NCBI GenBank assembly: GCA_037576215.1
Contig: JBANDB010000017.1
Coordinates: 496,001-560,000, forward strand
Source of the DNA: Armillaria gallica
Taxonomy: Eukaryota > Basidiomycota > Agaricomycetes > Agaricales > Physalacriaceae
Length of the DNA: 64,000 nucleotides
Reading direction: 5' to 3'
The notes below the pieces were generated by a model. That model searched no databases. It was not told the DNA's origin and saw nothing but the letters and a program-made list of their open reading frames with translations. The position numbers and the translations under genes are program-made. This document shows positions 58,272 through 64,000 of the stretch, piece by piece; position 1 is the first letter of the stretch, and every line of letters starts with the position of its first letter.

Positions 58272-61200
58272 CTACGACCTCGGGAAAGCACCAGGTATTG
58301 GTTGCCTCCTCCGTTCTGGATGGTGGAAGTACGTCCCGTACCTTGAGCGTCCCGGACTCATCGGTATCGGCTGGCTCCTTGCCGCCGTCTCAGTGGGCGT
58401 ACTGTCCCCAGTGACCGCCCCATAATCCTCCTCATCGCTATCGATCTCATCCCCCATCCAATGGTCGTCATCCGGTAACATGATCACCCCCGACGCCTGA
58501 TCATAGCTCAACCGATGGGAGAGTGGTACCGGCTCCGTCTGAGCGCGTCGCGCAGGAGGCGCCTGTGAGTCTTCCCAAGGATTACTCGGTCCTGACGGTC
58601 CTGGGACATTGTCGGCGTAAGGCTCTTCCGCGGGAGGGTTGGATGCCTTTGCGCGCCGTACTTTGCTTGACTTTTTGCGCAACGTCAAAACAACTGCTTG
58701 ATTTGAATCCCGGCTTTGTCGATGGCTGATGTTCCGATCGCCGTTGACGAGTGTTTGGCCCTTCTTGAGAGGTAGCCAGGGTTCTGGGAGGACACCATTG
58801 AGTGCTGGGTGCCCGTAACGTCGCTTGCCAGTGCTACAAAGGGTTGTTTAGGGAAAGCACAGATAGTTCAGAAAGCGACTTGCTTTAGGACACCGCTGTA
58901 CCAGTTAGCCATTGGCGGTTGTGACTTTTTGAGATGGTCAGGACGGGGTCCAGTTGAAGTGTACAGCAATGACATACATAATCCGTTCGCTCGTCCTCCG
59001 GCGCAACATACAAGGTATCGTCATTCTGGGCATACCTCCTCCGGTTCAGGTTGCTAAAATGATAGGACGTAATGAGCGTCATGCAGTAGCAAGACTAAGC
59101 AAGTGACAAACCTCTGCGACCATGTAACCGGGTGGCCTGCTCTTAACCTCACCACATCCGCCGTCTCCTCCCCCCTTTCAACCTCGTACACGGAGCTCAA
59201 ACTCACAAAGTCGCTCAGCGGCTTGAGCGACTTATCAACCCACCATGACCATACAACTGTTCCCGCTAGCAGTGGCATGAGAAGTGACGCCATTATGAAT
59301 GACTTGGAGAGGATGAAGAAGCCAGTCATGAATACCAGGAATATCACAACACCCCATATCAGACGTATGAAGGTCAACGGCCAAGCCTGCCCTGAGACTC
59401 GTAGGGTTTATAGAACACTGCAATACGAAGTCAGTGGGGCCAACGATCGACATAGTTAGAAACATACCGAACAAAAGTTTGTACTTGTAAACAACATAGC
59501 CAACACCAAAGTACACAGATCCGAAAATGACGATGAGTGGCTGTACAACACTGTAGAGAATCGTGATAGTGAAGATAAGTATAGCCTGGGGGTAGACTAC
59601 GCCGTAGTTTATCATGGGAGGTGCATTTAGCTCCGCGAAATCTGCGGGATTGTCAGAGGCATGAGGATCGACATACCAGAAACACTCACCACGCGGAGTT
59701 CGCGTAACAAATAGTCGTAAAATAGATCGAGGAACAATTATACCGAGATTTAGAGCTGCAGCGGCATTATACCCAGGCCTTGAGGATGTCAGGACTACGA
59801 ACGACTAAAGAAAAAACTAACCGACCTTGTAGAATAACATAAGAGAGGAAAAAGTTCCGAGCTTTACCCGACTGTAGAGCTTTCGCCAATTTCTCTGGAA
59901 TCTTCGCTGGGTAATTGGCGAGATCTCGGACGAGTTGCCAATAGGTCGTCGCAAGGAGGAAGATAAACACCACGTTGATCAGCAGAAAGAGGAAGTATCT
60001 GTAAGTAATTTCCGTCAGAAGTTGTCTAGTATGAAAGAGCAGGTAGTATGACTTCTTCAAAAGCGAGTATTCGATCCAACTTCGGGCACGATAACCCTGT
60101 AGGTAAGTCAACCCTAATGAAGATAAGTTACGGCCGACACGGTCCACAAAATAACGACATACCTTCCAGCAAGAAAGGTAGCAACGCATTCAGAGTGATC
60201 ATAGCAACAGATGGCAGAGAGTTTTGTACCACAGCCTGAACCTTAGCATTGCTGTCGATGAGTCTGCCTAACCAAGGTAAAGTCCTCTTGATTTCATCGT
60301 AACTGAGAAGACTAGCAAGCGCTGTGATGGGGAAGAACCAGAAGAAGAATAGTAGAGCTAAGGCGCCTAACACGAGGGCGTCCCTCGTCCGTATGTGAGC
60401 CTGGGATGGCGTCATGTTGGACCATACAATGTCGCGCGGCTCAGGAGCAGCATATGTCGTACACTGCCATGGGTTATTTGCGTGGACGACTTGCAGGGCT
60501 ACTTGCTTGAAATGACATTAACATCCTTGCTAGAAAATACAATTACGCGGCGAAAACCTGATCCACCGGCGATCCATTTCAGATGTCAGTGTGCACATCT
60601 TCAAGCCGTCACCGGGTGATGGACTGTTTGCAGATCTTCACGCGAACATTGATCGAAACGGAGAGCCTGCGGATCGGATGTTCGCCGCGGGTGTTTGAAA
60701 ATGCACTCACTGCACTAGACATTTTCTCGAATGTCACAAAGGCCGCTTGGGTGGCTTTGAATCTGCCAGTTCGCCGTTTCTTCTTCACTTGTTCGTCAAG
60801 CTCCTTGAAACGTGTCTCTAGGTATTCCAACGCGTCCACCTTAGGTTTGAACCAGCCTAGACGAAGCGTCGGACGTTTTCGGTGAGGAACGACAAGTCGT
60901 GTCGGGGGTGCTTGAGGTGCTTCGACATCAACATCAACCAGAGGCATCACGGTTTCCTCCGGATCATAAGCCTCAACAGAGCTGGGATTTCCAACATAAG
61001 TCGCCCATGCTCTCTCTAGAGCCAGGAGCGCAGCAGTTCTTTGATCCAAAAGCTTCTTGAGAGCACCGACCTCGCGACAGACTGTCACGCTTTCGACCGC
61101 TAAGGACATATTTTCGAAGTATTCTGCCAGAGCGCGCTCTCCCTGGAGATGTGATGGCAGGTTCGTGATCATGACGGTTCGTGCAGGTATGGAATGCACT

Positions 61201-62088
61201 AGCTCCAACGAAAAGAGTTGTCGCGACCGTATGAAGCGGCGATAGTTCCTGTACGTCAGGTGAAGCGCAAGAAACGTGAAGAGGTAGGTGAAGATGAGGT
61301 GTATCGAGAGATAAGTGCTGGCATCGGTCAGGAGATCGAGCCAATCGCTTCCCGGTGGCATAGGAAGGGTACCATTGAATGTCGTGGCAAACGAGGTGCA
61401 TACGAGTGAAGTCCAATCGTTGTTGTGGCCGTCGTCTGGCCAATCCTCGCTTTCATCAGGCCAGTCTTCCGAATCTCCCAAGTCTTTGTTATGCTGCAGA
61501 CAGTTAGTTGGAACACGGTCAGGTACATACGAAGCACACCTTCCAGTTGATCGGCATGAGAATCCCGATTGCAAATAGGGAGCATATGGAGAAGAGATAG
61601 AAGGACATCTTGTAGAAGTTGAGGAGCTTTTAGTGAAAGGAATTATGAACAGGGACGGACAGGGAATACTGAATGACTACGCACCACAGCGGCATCCAGA
61701 CCGACTATCTGCAACACCGTGAACTCCGACGTCCGTATGGTAGGAAGGATCCATCCAAAAAATGCCGGATGGGTGTGGGCCTCGTGAGGAGAGAAACCTG
61801 GCGCACGACCGTGAGTCCTGACTGCCACAGGAAGAGACCAGCAACCAGCACCTTTCAGTTTTGTTCTTGGGGCGAAATACAGAGGCCACCGAGTCCGACA
61901 ATACGAGAAAATGAGAAATGCCCAAAATCCTATCGAGCCGGAAAGTAAGAGCTGCGTGGTGAACCAGGGCCCCTCGTACTTCACTGGAACATCACGGTGA
62001 ATTTCTTGTATGCATGATATGGTACCGTTCTCTTACTTGTAGGAGGGCTTCCTGGCGGCGGCCCTCCTGGCTCGGTGCCGTTGAACAT
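58272..62088 (-). CDS. CSC1/OSCA-like calcium-permeable stress-gated cation channel
   Basis: Multi-exon gene. From the N-terminus: short Pro/Gly leader from ATG 62088, splice into MKYEGPWFTTQLLLSGSIGF (first membrane span), GFSPHEAHTHPAFFGWILPT and RTSEFTVLQIVGLDAAV; another span with LFSICSLFAIGILMPINWK; the soluble loop with LFSLELVHSIPARTVMITNL, ALAEYFENMSLAVESVTVCR and RKRPTLRLGWFKPKVDALEY. Then a string of spans (ALLFFFWFFPITALASLLSY, KYFLFLLINVVFIFLL, MINYGVVYPQAILIFTITI, RLIWGVVIFLVFMTGF), and an acidic/Ser-rich tail (DDDHWMGDEIDSDEEDYG). This is the RSN1_TM / PHM7_cyt / RSN1_7TM order of fungal CSC1 proteins, which open on osmotic or mechanical stress at the plasma membrane. Exact exon borders were not all resolved. 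Confidence 0.85.
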
Positions 62089-63040
62089 TGGTGGTAATTG
62101 GACGTCGTCGTCGAGAGACAAATCGGGAAGCGCAGAGCCGCGGATATTACGACTGATTGCCTCCGGTGTATGTAATTTTCCCAGGATCCTTTCTTACTCT
62201 CCTACGACCATGTACGACTTATCATGACAATATACTGGATTCCCACTCGCTACCTAGTCCAACCTCATTTCAGTAAGATGCGTTGCTCGTGTCAGGTGCC
62301 AGTGTACCACGTATCCGGTTAGAGTCGCCTCGCTGATGGTACTCGTTGTCTTGGCCGCCTTGTATCCATCCGAACACTGGAAGGGGAAGGAATTAGGTTT
62401 TATTAGTCGTCTGTGCTTCTCAACAGGAACGTAACGCATCCGCAGTACAGCTGGAGATGCCGTGTGGGTTTTTCAAGGTTCCTCACCATGAACATTGCTC
62501 TTGGCGTCAGATTATTCTGGACTCGCGGCGGAAAACGTGAAGGTTTGAAGATCATCGATAGTGCAGTTGTGGACGTTTTCTTGAGAAGTTTTACCAGCCA
62601 ATAGACATAGCATGCTGTATGTCTTGATCCGGCTTCTGACATCGTTCATACCTGATGCAGGACGAGTCTCTTGTCATGCCAGTATACCAGCGTCGGTATC
62701 CTCTTTTTGAGATATTATTTGTAAATAATACTTACAATGATATCTTCTAGGAAACGTTCATCTCCGTTGGTGTCAAGGCGTGTGGTGCGAGTCATCGCAG
62801 ACGCCGGCGTGTATGCGCTCGTTAAAGGCAGACATTCAAGGATGATAATATCGACAATCCTCCGTCGACTTGGCATCGTTCCCTGGCAACAGTCCGCATA
62901 TACGAATCCCTATCAGAAGCCTTTAACGGATGGCACCCAGTCGGAATGGGCGTCAAATTATTTATAGCTAAAGCATATAAAAGACGAGCCAAGACTTGGA
63001 TAACAGACACCGCAAGTCTACCCGATTTTTAGTTATAGCT
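62089..63040. other. Intergenic, possible small gene unresolved
   Basis: Short frames on the minus strand (62642-62254, with a CTTCCAG acceptor near 62380) and on the plus strand (62737-62967) could be exons, but no phased model or domain is found. Confidence 0.3.
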
Positions 63041-64000
63041 ATGTTCACCTCATCGGTTCACTCTCTCTTGTACGCCTTCTGTCTCTCAGCGGCTGCCGTT
63101 TCAGCTGCTCCGGGACTATCTCTCTCTCTTTCCGGTACTAGTTTTTAGCCGCTTGTCTTATAAGCGCTGACCGTCGCCATAGGTGCTGATTCTGTGGTTG
63201 ATGTCGAGAACCTTTCCGTTGCGGTTACCCTCACCAACACTGGTAACACAACTATGAAAATTCTCAACGATCCTTCTAGTATCTTGTCACCGACCTTTTC
63301 GACTAACACCTTCGCTATCGACAGCGCCTCAGGTTCCCCGTCTTTTGTCGGTATGAAGGTCAAGTACAATCCTTCCTCCGTCATGAAAAAGAATCGAGAG
63401 CAGTCATTCACCCTTCTTACCCCGGGTGAATCTGTCACTGTCGATCATGCATGTACGCAAGTTGGAATTTAGGCTCATACACGGCGAACTAATTATATTT
63501 AAGTGGCCAACGCGTACAACTTTACTGGATCCGGGGAGACTTCTTACACTATCGCGCCGTCCACATTGTTCTACTACATTGATGCTGATACCAACGAGCT
63601 TCTGACCATCAATGCAGAGACAGTGCGGAAACACACTGCTAAACTGTCTGGCACCCTTGCCGTTGCCCGCCGTGAGCTAGATAAGAGGATCACTTACAGC
63701 GGCTGCTCTACTTCCGAGGAGAACGCCCTTGTCAGTGCCGCAGCTGCAGCTCAGACCTACGCCGAAAATGCCCAAGCGTACGTCTCCTTGCATAGTCGAC
63801 CGAGTCATACTTGAACCATTCATAAAGATACCTTGACGAGAACACCTCATCAACCACTCGTTATACCACATGGTTTGGCACATACACTTCGACCCGCCAC
63901 ACAGAGGTCCTCAGCCATTTCTCCAACATGCTGGATCACCCCTACGCCGACTACACGTACGATTGTAGTTGCACCGATACCGACGTCTATGCCTATGTAT
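63041..64000 (+). CDS. Secreted M35 (deuterolysin-type) metalloprotease, 5' part
   Basis: Exons 63041-63134, 63183-63452, 63504-63777 and 63828 to the window edge, all in phase. A signal peptide (MFTSSVHSLLYAFCLSAAAV...SAA) is followed by the beta-rich propeptide (VENLSVAVTLTNTGNTTMKI, SPSFVGMKVKYNPSS, AYNFTGSGETSY). The start of the protease domain follows, with ITYSGCSTSEENALVSAAAA and YADYTYDCSCTDTDVYAYV. This matches fungal deuterolysins/peptidyl-Lys endopeptidases of family M35. The zinc site (HExxH plus a distal Asp) would lie beyond the edge, so catalytic competence cannot be judged. Confidence 0.85.

Noticed and set aside
1..64000. CRISPR arrays, bacterial operons or riboswitches
   Set aside because: None seen; intron-rich fungal gene structure throughout makes them unexpected.

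Overview
This window is nuclear DNA from a filamentous fungus, most likely an agaricomycete basidiomycete. The genes carry many short GT-AG introns (about 35-110 bp, usually near 50) and several microexons. The families present (WW-domain membrane proteins, Mug135-like proteins, F-box proteins, tnp2-type transposase) are typical of mushroom-forming fungi. Exon structures below were derived by hand from reading frames, splice sites and comparison between the copies inside the window; no alignment or database search was run.

Layout. 0-8 kb is gene-poor: a small TA-flanked MITE, a decayed F-box relic and one C2H2 zinc-finger gene. 8-31 kb holds four copies of one multi-exon WW-domain/membrane-protein gene: copies 1 and 3 look intact, copy 2 has several frameshifts, and copy 4 is a 3' fragment with a nonsense codon. 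They are interrupted by a CACTA-like (tnp2) transposon of about 7 kb with two convergent genes, and by a decayed member of 'family B'. 31-48 kb is a mosaic of lineage-specific families: family B (two intact genes, two pseudogenes, several fragments), family D (one intact gene, one frameshifted copy), an F-box gene and a truncated duplicate, and a Mug135-like gene. Families B and D occur twice as a head-to-head pair sharing a promoter of about 390-400 bp. 48-50 kb encodes a secreted protein built of two tandem repeats. 50-52.3 kb is nearly empty.

52.3-64 kb looks like ordinary conserved gene space: a Cys-rich protein, a hAT-like MITE with a perfect 8-bp target duplication, a divergent pair encoding a proteasome assembly chaperone (Pba1/PSMG1 type) and a Cdc4/Mlc1 myosin light chain, a CSC1/OSCA-type cation channel, and the 5' part of a secreted M35 metalloprotease running off the window end.

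The most unusual signal is the B/D cassette: an uncharacterised divergent gene pair, present twice and in opposite orientations, with a conserved core promoter (GTTGCCACC-like box plus TATAAATA), constant exon sizes, and many decayed B relatives nearby. No function can be assigned to B or D from sequence alone.
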